Part shown: positions 9,294 through 20,137 of the stretch, in pieces
Position numbering within the stretch: position 1 is the first letter of the stretch
Layout: each line of letters begins with the position of its first letter
Source: Alkalihalobacillus sp. BA299
GTDB lineage: Bacteria; Bacillota; Bacilli; Bacillales; Bacillaceae_F
Assembly: GCF_017745675.1 (NCBI RefSeq)
Contig: NZ_JAFLJM010000002.1
Span: 1 to 64,000 of the forward strand
Reading direction: 5' to 3'
DNA: 64,000 nucleotides
Notes under the pieces: generated by a model
Seen by the model: the letters and a program-made list of their open reading frames with translations, nothing else
What the model was told of the DNA's origin: nothing
Database searches by the model: none
Made by a program: the position numbers and the translations under genes

Positions 9294-9935
9294 TTATTCC
9301 ACTCCAACAATTTTCAATAAATCTCTCATATCGTCTAAAACATAATCAGGCTTAAACGAACGAATAAACGCTTCACCCTTAATCGTCCATGCAACGGCGG
9401 CTGTTTTCGTCCCTGTATTTTTTCCACCTAACACATCATACTGACTATCTCCAACCATTATCGTCGTCTCTGCCGTTGAGCCTAGAGCTGTCATTGCCTT
9501 TTCTAATGGTTCTGGGTCAGGCTTCACCTTTTCGACATCATCAATGGCAACAATCACTTCAAAAAATCGATCCAAGCCTGTGACCTCAAGGCCACGTAGC
9601 GCAGTATTTTTCATTTTCGTCGTTACGACCGCTAGCTTATATCCTTCCTGATATAAACGTTCAATCGTTTCAAACACACCTTCATATTCTTTTACTAACA
9701 AGTCGTGATTCGATAAATTATGATCGCGGTACATTGCAATCATTTCATCCACACGTTCAGGATCGATGCCTCTAAAACTATCAACGAGCGGTGGACCAAT
9801 AAACTCAATCACTTTCTCACGCGTATACTCACCCGGATAATAGTGCTCAAGTGTATGCAAAAATGAAGCAATGATTAAATCATTCGTATTGATCAATGTT
9901 CCGTCTAGATCAAATAATAGTGTATCAATTTTCAT
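9294..9935 (-). CDS. ppaX: Pyrophosphatase PpaX (HAD family)
   Basis: A HAD-superfamily phosphatase of 213 residues. The catalytic motif DLDGTLINT is at the N-terminus, motif II (VVTTKMKN) near residue 105 and motif III/IV (KPDPEP, MVGDSQYD) near 140-165. In B. subtilis the homologue hydrolyses pyrophosphate released when HprK/P dephosphorylates Ser-P-HPr, which fits its place in the hprK operon. The start overlaps the end of yvoD by 11 bases. Confidence 0.92.
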   Translation of the reverse strand: MKIDTLLFDLDGTLINTNDLIIASFLHTLEHYYPGEYTREKVIEFIGPPLVDSFRGIDPERVDEMIAMYRDHNLSNHDLLVKEYEGVFETIERLYQEGYKLAVVTTKMKNTALRGLEVTGLDRFFEVIVAIDDVEKVKPDPEPLEKAMTALGSTAETTIMVGDSQYDVLGGKNTGTKTAAVAWTIKGEAFIRSFKPDYVLDDMRDLLKIVGVE

Positions 9936-10878
9936 GAAAAGCTTCCTTTCCTGTTACTTGCTGCTTTTTCTCAAGTCGGTTCCAAACAAAGGCAATCCCC
10001 ACCGTTAAGATAATAGCAACGACAAGGCGAATGATCAGTAGTGGCCAAACAGGTATCCCAAGTGGAATAAAAATTAATGTATCTTCAATGACCGCATGAC
10101 ATGCGACGAGAAAGATAAATACTAAATACAAATCTTTCTTTTTTACCCCATCTTCTTTAACTGCCTGAATCATCACCCCTGCGCCAAAGGCAAGGCCGAA
10201 AATCAATCCAGAAGCAAGCGTCGTCGACGTATTTTCACGAATTCCTAGCATTTTCGTAAACGGCGACATCCATTTTGAAAATACTTTTAACCAATTTAAA
10301 TCTTTCATAATTTGAATAAATACCATTAGCGGGATCACAATGATAGCCAGTTGTGCTATTCCTAGTGTAGCACTTTCAATTCCTTTCCATGCAATCGCTA
10401 GCCAGCTTGAGATCTCAGCTTCTTTCCCAGAAGAAACGAGCCCATATTGTGCAACTTCGCTTCCACCCTTCCAAATAAGGTGGATCATCCAAGCAGAGAA
10501 AAACGCTAAGCCAAGTCGAACCGCCAAAACGACCGACATTCGAATGCCGACTTTAGCTGCAACTGCAGACTCAATGAACAGATTATGAGAAAAAGAAAGC
10601 ATAACAGCTAATATAAAAACTTCCTTGACCGATAGCTCCATCGTTAAAATGGCACCAATTGCTGCATATAAATTCAGTACATTTCCTAACAGTAATGGAA
10701 TTGCCGCATCCCCAGGTAAACCAATCCAACCCATGACAGGAGACAGCCATTGAGCAACCCACTCAAGAACTGGGGTATAGCCGAGTATCGTAATGATGAG
10801 CGTGATCGGGAAAATAATTTTCCCTAACGTCCACGTTGTTTGTAATCCTACGAGTAATCCTCGTTGTAAAGTTCCCAC
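9925..10878 (-). CDS. yvoD: Membrane protein with nucleoside-recognition (Gate) domains, YvoD-like
   Basis: A polytopic membrane protein of 317 residues with about eight hydrophobic stretches and two Gate-like halves (LLLGNVLNLYAAIGAILTM and FGLAFGAGVMIQAV). It is located between lgt and ppaX, as yvoD is in B. subtilis. The start is a GTG preceded by GGAGAGGAG. Its transported molecule is unknown, and the family name reflects similarity only. Confidence 0.85.
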   Translation of the reverse strand: MGTLQRGLLVGLQTTWTLGKIIFPITLIITILGYTPVLEWVAQWLSPVMGWIGLPGDAAIPLLLGNVLNLYAAIGAILTMELSVKEVFILAVMLSFSHNLFIESAVAAKVGIRMSVVLAVRLGLAFFSAWMIHLIWKGGSEVAQYGLVSSGKEAEISSWLAIAWKGIESATLGIAQLAIIVIPLMVFIQIMKDLNWLKVFSKWMSPFTKMLGIRENTSTTLASGLIFGLAFGAGVMIQAVKEDGVKKKDLYLVFIFLVACHAVIEDTLIFIPLGIPVWPLLIIRLVVAIILTVGIAFVWNRLEKKQQVTGKEAFHEN

Positions 10879-10902
10879 CGTGAGCTCCTCTCCTAACTAC
10901 AC

Positions 10903-11796
10903 TTATTTTTTCTTTTTCTTTTTGGTCTTTTTCGATTTCGTATGACTTGAAGGTGTTTGGGCTGCCGGCTCATCATCTAAATAGTTTCTCGCAGCTAAGC
11001 CGGTTTTCCGACGATAAATCCAAAGAATAATTGCACCAACAATTAAAAGGATCGAAACGATTTGAGCAGCACGCAGTATATCCCCGATCATTAAATTGTC
11101 TAATCGCATTCCTTCAATAAAGAAACGCCCAACCGAATACCAAATCACATAGCTAAGGAAAATCTCCCCTTGCTTCAAGTTCACACGACGTAACCACAAT
11201 AATAAAACAAAACCGAGAATATTCCAAACCGATTCGTATAAAAAGGTAGGCTGATAATAACTTAGTCCAAACTGAGGGTCATTAATATACATTTGATTAA
11301 TAATGAACTCAGGAAGCATTAAACGTTCTAAAAATTCACGTGTAACAGGCCCACCATACACTTCTTGGTTCATAAAGTTGCCCCAACGTCCAATGGCTTG
11401 AGCAATAATGATACTCGGTGCAGCGATATCGAGGAGCTTCCAAAGCGAAATCCCTCGCTTCTTGGCAAAAATATAGGCTGTCACTACACCACCAATTAAT
11501 CCACCATGAATCGCTAATCCACCTTCCCAAATAGCAAACACTTTTATCGGATTATCAGCATAATGCTCCCAGCGAAAAATAACATAATATAATCGTGCAG
11601 AAATAATCGCAATTGGTAATGCCCAAATTAAAAGATCAGCAAACGTATCTTTTGGCAAACCACGTCTTTCTGTTTCTCTTGTCGCTAATATGTAACCAAT
11701 AACAACACCTAATCCAATTAATAACCCATACCAATACACTGTAATTGGCCCTAATTCAAGCGCAATTCTACTTAATGGCTGAATTGTTTCCTCCAT
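10903..11796 (-). CDS. lgt: Prolipoprotein diacylglyceryl transferase
   Basis: A membrane enzyme that adds diacylglycerol to the lipobox cysteine of prolipoproteins, needed here for the several lipoproteins in this window. Key motifs are the catalytic-loop HGGLIGG (in GGLAIHGG), the Lgt signature with RWGNFMNQE, and the C-terminal [13 protein letters not shown]. The protein has seven hydrophobic segments. At 297 residues it is longer than B. subtilis Lgt because of a hydrophilic C-terminal tail that ends in a lysine run ([11 protein letters not shown]), probably cytoplasmic. Confidence 0.96.
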   Translation of the reverse strand: MEETIQPLSRIALELGPITVYWYGLLIGLGVVIGYILATRETERRGLPKDTFADLLIWALPIAIISARLYYVIFRWEHYADNPIKVFAIWEGGLAIHGGLIGGVVTAYIFAKKRGISLWKLLDIAAPSIIIAQAIGRWGNFMNQEVYGGPVTREFLERLMLPEFIINQMYINDPQFGLSYYQPTFLYESVWNILGFVLLLWLRRVNLKQGEIFLSYVIWYSVGRFFIEGMRLDNLMIGDILRAAQIVSILLIVGAIILWIYRRKTGLAARNYLDDEPAAQTPSSHTKSKKTKKKKKK

Positions 11797-11817
11797 AATA
11801 TTTCACCTCTTCAATCC

Positions 11818-12756
11818 TTATAAATAGTCGTCTCGATCTCCTTCTTCGATCACATCTGTGAGCCGCTCGGAAAATTCTTGTGCGGCATTAATACCTAAAC
11901 GCTTCAAACGGAAGTTCATCGCTGCTACTTCAACGATTACAGCTAAGTTACGACCTGGGCGAACAGGAACAGTTAACTTCGGAACCTCCACGTCTATAAT
12001 TTTTAACGTATCCTCCTCCAAGCCTAACCGGTCATATGCTTTCTTTTGATCCCACAACTCTAGATTAATCACAAGTGCAACTCGTTTAAACGGACGGATC
12101 GCACCCGCTCCAAATAATGTCATGACATTAATGATGCCTAGACCGCGAATTTCAAGTAAATGTTTAATTAATTCGGGCGACCGACCAATTAACGTATCTT
12201 CATGTTCCTGACGAATCTCGACTGAATCATCGGCAACTAGCCGGTGACCACGACGTACTAAATCAAGAGCTGTCTCACTTTTACCAACACCACTTGCTCC
12301 CGTAATCAAGACACCAATCCCGTAAATATCAACAAGCACCCCATGAATCGCTGTCATTGGTGCAAGGCGACTTTCTAAAAAATTCGTCAATCTACTACTT
12401 AGACGAGTCGTTGTTAACGTCGCTCGTAAAATCGGTACGCCTTTCTCCTCTGAAGCCTCTACAAGCTCAGCAGGAACATCTAGCCCTCTTGAAATAATAA
12501 TACCTGGAGTATCATATGTGCAAAGTTTAAGCATTCGCTCCTTCTTATCATGATCACTTAGCTGTTGAAAGAACGACAGCTCCGTACGCCCTAGTAATTG
12601 AAGACGATTCGCAGGATAATATGTAAAAAAGCCCGCCATTTCAATACCAGGCCGTGAAATATCACTCGTTGCGATGGGGCGATAAATTCCTTCCTCCCCA
12701 CTAATAAGCTCCAATTGAAATTTCTCTATCAAATCATTTGCAGTCACTTTCGCCAT
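11818..12756 (-). CDS. hprK: HPr kinase/phosphorylase
   Basis: A 312-residue sensor enzyme that phosphorylates and dephosphorylates HPr and Crh at Ser46, governing carbon catabolite repression. The C-terminal catalytic half holds the P-loop GASGVGKSE near residue 155, [10 protein letters not shown], and the family signature [18 protein letters not shown] near 203-220. The N-terminal half matches the MurF-like domain of Bacillus HprK. It is the first gene of the hprK-lgt-yvoD-ppaX-yvoF set. A TATAAT -10 lies at 12794-12799, though its -35 is poor. Confidence 0.97.
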   Translation of the reverse strand: MAKVTANDLIEKFQLELISGEEGIYRPIATSDISRPGIEMAGFFTYYPANRLQLLGRTELSFFQQLSDHDKKERMLKLCTYDTPGIIISRGLDVPAELVEASEEKGVPILRATLTTTRLSSRLTNFLESRLAPMTAIHGVLVDIYGIGVLITGASGVGKSETALDLVRRGHRLVADDSVEIRQEHEDTLIGRSPELIKHLLEIRGLGIINVMTLFGAGAIRPFKRVALVINLELWDQKKAYDRLGLEEDTLKIIDVEVPKLTVPVRPGRNLAVIVEVAAMNFRLKRLGINAAQEFSERLTDVIEEGDRDDYL

Positions 12757-12855
12757 CCATATTCCTCCATCCTATACATCACATTACCTTCACATTATAC
12801 CCTTAAAAGTACTCATGAAAAAAGAGGCGGATTTTTTAAGTGTGATGAAAATGAC

Positions 12856-12891
12856 AAAAGCACTGAACATCAGATATGGTTCAGTGCTTTT
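12856..12891 (-). terminator. Terminator after the yvlBCD genes
   Basis: AAAAGCACTGAAC (12856-12868) pairs perfectly with GTTCAGTGCTTTT (12879-12891). It stands between the yvlD stop and the hprK promoter region. Confidence 0.8.
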
Positions 12892-12916
12892 CCGTTTAAC
12901 ACGATTAATAAGTTTC

Positions 12917-13270
12917 CTATTTCCGCAATGGCTCGACAATCATTTTTTGAATGAGGGTATTCAGAATTGTAATAATAATAGCCGCCAGTACGGCCATCCC
13001 AAATCCATTGATGTCAAAAGAAGACCCCATAAAGCCAGCTGTTAGCTTTAAGGTAATCGCATTAATAACAAATAAAAACAGGCCCAATGTCAAAATCGTT
13101 ACCGGCAAAGTTAAAAATACTAAAATCGGCCGAACGATAAAATTTAGGATGGAAAGAATGATACTTGCAAAGAAAGCAGCCCCAAAGCCCGAAAGATGAA
13201 ACGATGCAAAGAAATGGGCCACAATTAGCAACGTTATACTATTCACGAGCAGATGGATGAGCCAGCCCAT
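12917..13270 (-). CDS. yvlD: Phage-holin-family-4 membrane protein (YvlD-like)
   Basis: A small membrane protein of 117 residues with four hydrophobic segments (for example LLVNSITLLIVAHFF and LGLFLFVINAITLKL). It resembles B. subtilis YvlD, a member of a holin-like family with no proven holin activity. Its start shares a base with the yvlC stop, so translation is probably coupled. With yvlB and yvlC it forms a set linked in Bacillus to envelope stress. Confidence 0.85.
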   Translation of the reverse strand: MGWLIHLLVNSITLLIVAHFFASFHLSGFGAAFFASIILSILNFIVRPILVFLTLPVTILTLGLFLFVINAITLKLTAGFMGSSFDINGFGMAVLAAIIITILNTLIQKMIVEPLRK

Positions 13271-13482
13271 TATTCAATAATGTCTCCTTCATTTGGTACA
13301 ACGACTGCTGCTGCAATATAGCCAACTAACAGTGGAAACCCAGCTGTTACAAAGAAAAGGATCACAAATAAAATACGAACAAGAGAAGGATCAAGATTAA
13401 AATAGTCTGCAATTCCACCGCAGACGCCGGCTATTTTGCGATCGTGCACAGTTCGAAATAATCTTTTTTTCATTTTCCTCAC
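13270..13482 (-). CDS. yvlC: PspC-domain membrane protein (YvlC-like)
   Basis: A 70-residue protein consisting almost only of a PspC domain: RTVHDRKIAGVCGGIADYF with the conserved Gly-Gly-Ile, then one or two membrane segments (VRILFVILFFVTAGFPLLVGYIA). PspC proteins belong to envelope stress responses. It lies nine bases after yvlB. Confidence 0.9.
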   Translation of the reverse strand: MRKMKKRLFRTVHDRKIAGVCGGIADYFNLDPSLVRILFVILFFVTAGFPLLVGYIAAAVVVPNEGDIIE

Positions 13483-13491
13483 CTCACATTG

Positions 13492-14601
13492 TTACGAACG
13501 CTGCTCTACTTGAATAGAGCCTGTATTCGTTTCACTTTCTAATTTTAAACGTGGTGAACATTCTTTGTTCGCGATAAAAGAAAGCGTTTTTTGAACAAAA
13601 TCCTTTTTCTCTTCAACGATTTCTAACCCATTTAAATCACATGTAAAGCCGCCGACATTTGTTTCAAGCTTTCCTTCAATACGGAGTTCTGCTGGAACCG
13701 ATACAATAATGCTTCCTGTTGTTGCTTTTAAATCAGCATAACATGGCTCAGAAACTTCATCGAGTCGATAACGAATTGCACCATTGACGGTCTCAACATT
13801 CACATCAATATTTTTTCCTTCAAGCGTAATCGCACCATTCATCGTCTTCACTTCACACCAGTCATTGTGAATTGCAGTAATGTCTACCGGTCCGTTAACC
13901 GTTTCAGCATAAAGACGCTTACTTTTGACATCAGACAAATGTACACTACCATTAACGACTTTAATCTCTAATTTGTCTCCTTGAAGCTTTTCCCCTTTGA
14001 TGTGCCCATTAAATGTATACACCTTTATCGCTTCATATTCGGCCTTCGGAATATAACAAGTTGCCTGAACTTTAATTGTTTTTACTTTCGTATAAAAGCG
14101 AATACGATCTTCTCTTCCTTCAAAAATGGCTTCTTGTAAAAACGTTTGACGCCCTTCTTCCATATCTCGAGCCCGATATACCTTCGCTTTACATTCCACA
14201 CGAATATCTTGCTCATCCCATGGCACCAACGTAACAGATCCATTTTCTAGCGAGAAGTCAAGCTCTTTTCCGTTAAAGTTCTTATGATGAAAAATATGTT
14301 CGACTTCTACAAATGAACCGAAGTTAAAATCTAAATCCAAATCTTTAATTTTTTGAATCGCCGTTTCGATAAATCCCGTAAGTACAGATGCCCCTGACGA
14401 ATGACGATACGTACGTCGTGATTGACGTTTACTATCCCAATCGACGCGATCAGACAATGCCGTTTGCTGTTGTTGTTCAGACTTCCTTTCTTTATTGTCT
14501 TGGTGCTCATCTTGTTGAAGGGCATTTAATAATTTCAATCCTTCTTCCGCTGTGATTTTACCGTCCTCAATCATTTTTAAGATCATTTTTCGCTCTTCCA
14601 T
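13492..14601 (-). CDS. yvlB: YvlB/LiaX-like protein with DUF4097 beta-domain
   Basis: A 369-residue protein with two parts. Residues 1-30 (EERKMILKMIEDGKITAEEGLKLL) form the short helical domain typical of YvlB/LiaX N-termini. From about residue 105 a DUF4097-type beta-helix follows, with recurring strand motifs such as NGSVTLVPW, NGHIKGEKL, NGSVHLSDV and NGAITLEGK. A polar Q-rich linker separates them. There is no signal peptide. LiaX of enterococci senses antimicrobial peptides; a similar envelope-stress role is inferred from the family and from its PspC neighbour. Confidence 0.85.
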   Translation of the reverse strand: MEERKMILKMIEDGKITAEEGLKLLNALQQDEHQDNKERKSEQQQQTALSDRVDWDSKRQSRRTYRHSSGASVLTGFIETAIQKIKDLDLDFNFGSFVEVEHIFHHKNFNGKELDFSLENGSVTLVPWDEQDIRVECKAKVYRARDMEEGRQTFLQEAIFEGREDRIRFYTKVKTIKVQATCYIPKAEYEAIKVYTFNGHIKGEKLQGDKLEIKVVNGSVHLSDVKSKRLYAETVNGPVDITAIHNDWCEVKTMNGAITLEGKNIDVNVETVNGAIRYRLDEVSEPCYADLKATTGSIIVSVPAELRIEGKLETNVGGFTCDLNGLEIVEEKKDFVQKTLSFIANKECSPRLKLESETNTGSIQVEQRS

Positions 14602-14689
14602 TTAGACCTCTCCTCTACGAAAAATCTTTCACAACTCAATAATACATACGTGATATGAAGAAAAAAGTTACATTTATTTTAACAACTTA

Positions 14690-14870
14690 AGAAAAGCGGA
14701 AGGTGTCTGCTTATCAGCGACAAGCGCTGGAGGGCCAGCAATTAGTGTCCTGATTTTTGGACACGTTTGATGGACCGAAGCGACCTCGAGCCGATGACAC
14801 CTGCAGCTAGACAAGAAAAGCGGAAGCGCCCGGTCACCGACGTACGGACTGGACTGAACCGCAGGAGGTT
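14690..14870. repeat. GC-rich interspersed repeat, copy 2
   Basis: It starts at AAGAAAAGCGGAAG and includes a 67-base stretch (14761-14827) almost identical to window bases 1-67. It contains the shared blocks GACAAGCGCTGGA, CGACCTCGAG and GCTAGACA. It lies immediately downstream of uvrA. A 71-codon frame across it has no plausible ribosome site and is not a gene. Confidence 0.8.
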
Positions 14871-14898
14871 TCAATCCTGTTCGGTTCAAATGCAGATC

Positions 14899-17772
14899 TT
14901 ATTTTTTCAATAATTCTTTTTCCTTTACACGCGCTTCCATCCGCTCTTGATCACGTTCTAAAATCGGTTTTAAGTAATGCCCTGTGTATGAGCCTTTAAC
15001 GGTAGCGACGTCTTCAGGTGTTCCAGTAGCGACAATTTCGCCACCTTTATCGCCACCTTCTGGCCCTAAATCAATAATGTGATCGACGGTTTTAATCACA
15101 TCTAAATTATGCTCAATGACAAGAACCGTATCCCCGTTATCAACTAACCGTTGCAGAACATGTAAAAGTCGATCAATGTCATGAACATGTAAACCAGTCG
15201 TTGGCTCATCTAAAATATATAGCGTCTTACCTGTCGAGCGACGATGCAGCTGGGAAGCGAGCTTCACACGCTGTGCTTCTCCCCCAGATAACGTTGTCGC
15301 CGGTTGGCCCAGTCTCATATAACCGAGACCAACATCAGCAAGTGTCTCGATTTTTCGCTTAATCTTTGGGATATTCGCAAAGAACTCTAAACCATCTTCC
15401 ACCGTCATTGCTAACACATCTGCAATCGTCTTACCTTTATACATGATATCTAGCGTTTCACGGTTATAGCGCTTCCCGTGACAAACTTCACACGGTACAT
15501 ACACATCAGGTAAAAAGTGCATCTCAATTTTAATAATCCCATCGCCACGGCACGCCTCACAACGTCCCCCTTTGACGTTAAAACTAAACCGTCCTTTTTT
15601 ATACCCACGTACTTTCGCTTCATTCGTTAATGCAAAGACATCGCGAATATCATCAAACACACCTGTATACGTCGCCGGATTTGAGCGAGGGGTACGACCG
15701 ATCGGTGACTGGTCAATATCAATGACTTTATCCACGTGTTCAAGCCCAGTAATTTCTTTATGTGCACCCGGCTTATCTTTCGCTTTATGCAGTCGTTGCG
15801 CCAATGATTTATATAAAATTTCATTAATAAGTGTACTTTTTCCAGACCCTGATACTCCGGTGACTGCTACAAAAATGCCTAACGGGATCTCCACATTGAC
15901 TTTTTGCAAATTATTTTCACTCGCTGCTTTAATGGTCAACATGCGCCCATCCGATTTGCGTCTCTCGACAGGAAGCGGGATGAATTTTTTCCCAGACAAA
16001 TATTGCCCTGTTAACGACTCAGCGTTCTCCATGATTTCTTCTGGAGTTCCTTGCGCCGTAACCGTTCCTCCGTGGACACCTGCTCCTGGACCAATATCAA
16101 TAATATAATCAGCAGCAAGCATTGTATCTTCGTCGTGTTCGACGACAATTAACGTATTTCCTAAATTACGCATATGCTTTAACGTCTCAATTAAGCGATC
16201 GTTGTCCCGTTGATGTAAACCAATCGAAGGTTCATCTAAAATATAAAGGACACCCATTAACGAGGATCCAATTTGTGTAGCCAAACGAATGCGTTGGGCT
16301 TCGCCGCCAGATAGTGTTCCGGCCGATCGCTGTAACGATAAGTAGTCGAGTCCTACATTGATTAGAAAGCCAAGGCGTTCATTAATTTCTTTTAAAATCA
16401 GGCGAGCAATCGCAATTTCTTTATTGGTTAGTTCCAGTTGGTCAAAGAACAATTTGGCGTCTTTCACAGAAAGGGAGGTTACTTCACCAATATGCTTGCC
16501 ACCAATTAAAACAGAAAGGCTTTCTTTTTTTAGGCGATTGCCTTTACATTTCGGACAATGGTGTTGCGCCATATACCCTTCCATTTGCTCCCGGATATAG
16601 TCGGATGACGTTTCGTGATACCTGCGGGCAATATTATTGATAACCCCTTCAAAAATAATATGATTTTCGCGAATTTGTCCAAACTCATTTTCATAGCGGA
16701 AATAAATTTTCTCCGTACCACTGCCATATAAAACTTTATTCAATAACGATTCAGATATTTGTTCAACAGGCACATCCATATCAATCCCGTAATGATCACA
16801 AACCGATTTAAGTAATTGCGGATAATATTGTGAGCTTGTCGGTTCCCACGGCGCAATCGCATGATCATTTAAAGACTTGGAACGATCCGGGATGACGAGG
16901 TCAAGATCGACTTCAAGCTTCGTTCCTAACCCATCACATGATGGACATGCCCCGTAAGGACTGTTAAAAGAAAACATCCGTGGCTCTAGCTCCGGAATTG
17001 AAAAGCCACAGTGCGGACACGCATGATGCTGACTGAAAAGAAGCTCTTCTTCCCCGATAACATCAACGAGGACACGACCATCACCTAGTCCTAGAGCTGT
17101 CTCAATCGAATCTGTCAGACGCGCCCCAATCCCTTCTTTCATGACAATTCGGTCAATCACCACTTCAATGCTATGCTTTTTATTTTTATCAAGCTGAATG
17201 TCTTCAGCAACTTCACGCATTTCGCCATCCACGCGAATTCGAACAAAACCTTGTTTTTTTATATCCTCCAACACTTTCACGTGCTCACCTTTACGGCCCG
17301 AAACGATAGGTGCTAAGATTTGCATTTTCGTCCGTTCAGGGTACTTCATTATCCGATCGACCATTTGTTGAACCGTTTGAGAACTGATTTCCACTCCATG
17401 CTTTGGACAAATCGGTCGCCCGATTCGCGCAAACAGAAGTCGCAAGTAATCATAAATTTCCGTGACGGTTCCAACCGTAGAGCGTGGATTTCGACTCGTT
17501 GTCTTCTGGTCAATTGATATCGCTGGTGATAACCCTTCGATCGCATCGACATCCGGCTTGTCCATTTGTCCAAGAAATTGGCGGGCATACGCGGACAACG
17601 ATTCCACATAGCGTCGTTGCCCTTCTGCATAAATCGTATCAAAGGCAAGGGAGGATTTCCCTGATCCTGACAGTCCCGTTAGGACAACCAGCTTGTTGCG
17701 CGGGATCGTCACATCAATATTTTTTAAGTTGTGAGAACGCGCTCCTTTAACGATAATATTTTCGAGTGCCAT
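14899..17772 (-). CDS. uvrA: Excinuclease ABC subunit A
   Basis: The 957-residue damage-recognition ATPase of nucleotide excision repair. Two ABC modules are present: Walker [10 protein letters not shown] near residue 33 and GVSGSGKST near 640, and signatures [14 protein letters not shown] and [14 protein letters not shown]. The zinc modules are visible as CPHCG...CPSC near 250 and CEACRGDG...CEVC near 738-765. It lies seven bases after uvrB, so both share the LexA-controlled promoter. Confidence 0.98.
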   Translation of the reverse strand: MALENIIVKGARSHNLKNIDVTIPRNKLVVLTGLSGSGKSSLAFDTIYAEGQRRYVESLSAYARQFLGQMDKPDVDAIEGLSPAISIDQKTTSRNPRSTVGTVTEIYDYLRLLFARIGRPICPKHGVEISSQTVQQMVDRIMKYPERTKMQILAPIVSGRKGEHVKVLEDIKKQGFVRIRVDGEMREVAEDIQLDKNKKHSIEVVIDRIVMKEGIGARLTDSIETALGLGDGRVLVDVIGEEELLFSQHHACPHCGFSIPELEPRMFSFNSPYGACPSCDGLGTKLEVDLDLVIPDRSKSLNDHAIAPWEPTSSQYYPQLLKSVCDHYGIDMDVPVEQISESLLNKVLYGSGTEKIYFRYENEFGQIRENHIIFEGVINNIARRYHETSSDYIREQMEGYMAQHHCPKCKGNRLKKESLSVLIGGKHIGEVTSLSVKDAKLFFDQLELTNKEIAIARLILKEINERLGFLINVGLDYLSLQRSAGTLSGGEAQRIRLATQIGSSLMGVLYILDEPSIGLHQRDNDRLIETLKHMRNLGNTLIVVEHDEDTMLAADYIIDIGPGAGVHGGTVTAQGTPEEIMENAESLTGQYLSGKKFIPLPVERRKSDGRMLTIKAASENNLQKVNVEIPLGIFVAVTGVSGSGKSTLINEILYKSLAQRLHKAKDKPGAHKEITGLEHVDKVIDIDQSPIGRTPRSNPATYTGVFDDIRDVFALTNEAKVRGYKKGRFSFNVKGGRCEACRGDGIIKIEMHFLPDVYVPCEVCHGKRYNRETLDIMYKGKTIADVLAMTVEDGLEFFANIPKIKRKIETLADVGLGYMRLGQPATTLSGGEAQRVKLASQLHRRSTGKTLYILDEPTTGLHVHDIDRLLHVLQRLVDNGDTVLVIEHNLDVIKTVDHIIDLGPEGGDKGGEIVATGTPEDVATVKGSYTGHYLKPILERDQERMEARVKEKELLKK

Positions 17773-17779
17773 CTTACCT

Positions 17780-19756
17780 TCATCCTTCCGCTTTTAGCTC
17801 TAAAATTAAATCACGCAATTCTGCTGCACGTTCGAAGTTTAAATCTTTCGCTGCGTCTTTCATTTCTTTTTCCATTCGCTCAATCATCGCATGGCGATCT
17901 TTTTTACTCATTTTCATCGTCGGTGCTGTAGTGTAAGTTTCATCCGTTTCTGCAGCGTATGTCGCTTGAATGATCTCTGGAATTTTCTTTTGAATGGTCA
18001 TCGGTGTGATGCCATGTTTTTCGTTGTATTCTTCTTGAATTTTTCGGCGACGATTCGTTTCATCCATCGCAATTTTCATCGACTTTGTGATTTTGTCCGC
18101 ATACATAATGACATGACCGTTTGCATTACGAGCCGCCCGGCCAATCGTCTGAATAAGCGAGCGCTCCGCACGCAAGAATCCTTCTTTATCGGCATCCAAA
18201 ATCGTCACTAACGAAACTTCTGGAATGTCTAGCCCTTCTCTTAATAAGTTAATTCCGACGAGCACATCGAAGGTTCCAATTCGGAGCTGACGGACAATTT
18301 CCAGCCGCTCAAGCGTTTTAATTTCAGAATGCATATACTGAACGCGGATGCCGACCTCTTTTAAATAATCCGTTAAATCCTCGGACATTTTCTTCGTTAA
18401 TGTCGTCACGAGTACTCGCTCTTTTCGTGCGACTCGTTCATTGATTTCCCCGATTAAATCATCAATTTGGCCTTCAATTGGACGAACTTCAATTGTAGGG
18501 TCCAGCAATCCAGTTGGGCGAATGATTTGCTCAACGACTATTGGCGTTTTTTCTAGTTCGTACGGGCCTGGTGTAGCCGACACGTAGACAATTTGATTCG
18601 TTTTTCCTTCAAATTCCTCAAACTGAAGCGGACGGTTATCTAACGCGGATGGTAAGCGAAATCCGTGATCTACAAGAACTTGCTTACGCGCCCGGTCTCC
18701 GTTATACATCCCGCGAATTTGCGGTAACGTCACATGCGACTCATCAACGACGATTAAATAATCATCTGGAAAAAAGTCGAGCAACGTATACGGTGTATCT
18801 CCTGCCTGGCGAAACGTCAGGTGTCTCGAATAATTTTCAATCCCAGAGCAAAAGCCCATTTCTCTCATCATTTCAAGGTCATAGCGCGTCCGCTGCTCGA
18901 GTCGCTGGGCTTCAAGGAGTTTGCCATTTTCATTCAGCTCTTTTAAGCGCTCCTCTAGCTCAGCTTCAATGTTCACAATCGCTCGATTTAGCTTTTCTTC
19001 ACGAGTAACGAAGTGAGATGCTGGGAAAATCGCGACATGATTTCGTTCACCTTTGATTTCTCCTGTTAATGCATCTACTTCCGTAATCCGTTCGATTTCA
19101 TCGCCAAAAAACTCAATACGAATACACTGTTCATCACGTGATGCAGGAAAAATCTCTACCACATCACCACGAACACGAAACGTACCGCGCGTGAAATTAA
19201 TATCATTACGATCATATTGAATGTCGACTAAATCCCGCAAGAGCTCATTTCGCTCTTTTTCCATTCCTGTTCGAAGTGAGACGACGAGGTCACGATATTC
19301 TTCTGGAGAACCTAAACCATAGATACACGAAACACTTGCAATAATAATGACATCCTGTCGCTCAAACAGCGAACTAGTTGCAGAGTGTCTCAGTTTATCA
19401 ATTTCATCATTTATACTCGCATCTTTTTCAATATATGTATCCGACTGAGGGACGTACGCCTCCGGTTGATAGTAGTCATAGTAGCTCACAAAATATTCAA
19501 CCGCATTGTTCGGAAAAAACTCTTTAAACTCACTGTAAAGCTGCCCAGCTAATGTTTTATTATGAGCAATCACCAACGTTGGTTTGTTCACTTCTTTAAT
19601 TAAGTTTGAGATCGTGAAGGTTTTACCTGTCCCTGTTGCCCCTAATAGTGTCTGATGAATTTTGCCTTCATTAATACCTTTGACAAGCTGTTTGATCGCT
19701 TCAGGCTGATCTCCTTGTGGTTGATATTGAGAGACTAACTGAAAACTGTGCTCCAC
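17780..19756 (-). CDS. uvrB: Excinuclease ABC subunit B
   Basis: The 658-residue helicase-like subunit that verifies damage and recruits UvrC. It has Walker [11 protein letters not shown], the beta-hairpin [13 protein letters not shown] near residue 92-105 that clamps DNA, VVDESH as motif [11 protein letters not shown] as motif VI, and a C-terminal UVR domain ([21 protein letters not shown]). The leader has a LexA box at 19957-19970. The csbA gene, next to uvrB in B. subtilis, is absent. Confidence 0.98.
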   Translation of the reverse strand: MEHSFQLVSQYQPQGDQPEAIKQLVKGINEGKIHQTLLGATGTGKTFTISNLIKEVNKPTLVIAHNKTLAGQLYSEFKEFFPNNAVEYFVSYYDYYQPEAYVPQSDTYIEKDASINDEIDKLRHSATSSLFERQDVIIIASVSCIYGLGSPEEYRDLVVSLRTGMEKERNELLRDLVDIQYDRNDINFTRGTFRVRGDVVEIFPASRDEQCIRIEFFGDEIERITEVDALTGEIKGERNHVAIFPASHFVTREEKLNRAIVNIEAELEERLKELNENGKLLEAQRLEQRTRYDLEMMREMGFCSGIENYSRHLTFRQAGDTPYTLLDFFPDDYLIVVDESHVTLPQIRGMYNGDRARKQVLVDHGFRLPSALDNRPLQFEEFEGKTNQIVYVSATPGPYELEKTPIVVEQIIRPTGLLDPTIEVRPIEGQIDDLIGEINERVARKERVLVTTLTKKMSEDLTDYLKEVGIRVQYMHSEIKTLERLEIVRQLRIGTFDVLVGINLLREGLDIPEVSLVTILDADKEGFLRAERSLIQTIGRAARNANGHVIMYADKITKSMKIAMDETNRRRKIQEEYNEKHGITPMTIQKKIPEIIQATYAAETDETYTTAPTMKMSKKDRHAMIERMEKEMKDAAKDLNFERAAELRDLILELKAEG

Positions 19757-19919
19757 GGCATGGTTCCCCCTTACATTTTAAGAAACTTTACTACCATTTA
19801 TCGTCAAAACTGTATAGCAAAAGCCTAAGTTTTTGTTGTTGCCACACATTTACTCCTACACAATTGTGATCGTTTCAACTTATGTAAACAAACTTCTTTA
19901 TTCTTTTTCCAATGTTTTC

Positions 19920-19950
19920 ATTATACCACACAGCCACCACTTTTACACAA
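19920..19950 (-). promoter_or_regulatory. uvrB promoter
   Basis: A perfect TATAAT (-10) lies at 19920-19925 on the minus strand. The best -35 is TTGTGT at 19945-19950, with a long 19-base spacer. The LexA box adjoins the -35. Transcription would start near 19913, leaving a leader of about 155 bases. Confidence 0.5.
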
Positions 19951-19956
19951 TTTTAA

Positions 19957-19970
19957 CGAACGTATATTCC
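19957..19970. promoter_or_regulatory. LexA (SOS) box of uvrBA
   Basis: CGAACGTATATTCC matches 13 of 14 positions of the B. subtilis LexA consensus CGAACRNRYGTTYC. It lies just upstream of the predicted uvrB -35, a usual operator position. uvrBA is a known LexA target in B. subtilis. Confidence 0.75.
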
Positions 19971-20057
19971 CTGTTTTTTATCAACAGGGGTATTATAGTA
20001 AAAATTATCCAGGCGCTTGTCAAGAAGTGGGCATTTTGATGGAGTTACTTCTTCTTG

Positions 20058-20110
20058 TTGGAGAGATTTTAGATTGTTGGGAGAATTTAGATTGTTGGGG
20101 AGATTGTAAA
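20058..20110. repeat. Short tandem repeat of about 19 bases
   Basis: Two to three imperfect copies of a unit built on TTAGATTGTTGGGAGAAT lie between uvrB and the NERD gene, just past the latter's stop on the minus strand. No gene is visible. The rest of 19971-20137 holds only a CCCTGTT/AACAGGG inverted repeat at 19969-19989. Confidence 0.5.
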
Positions 20111-20137
20111 ATGATATTTGCTCGTTTAGGTAACTTA

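Noticed and set aside
14674..14889. 71-codon minus-strand frame after uvrA
   Set aside because: It lies within the GC-rich interspersed repeat and has no ribosome site or family similarity.
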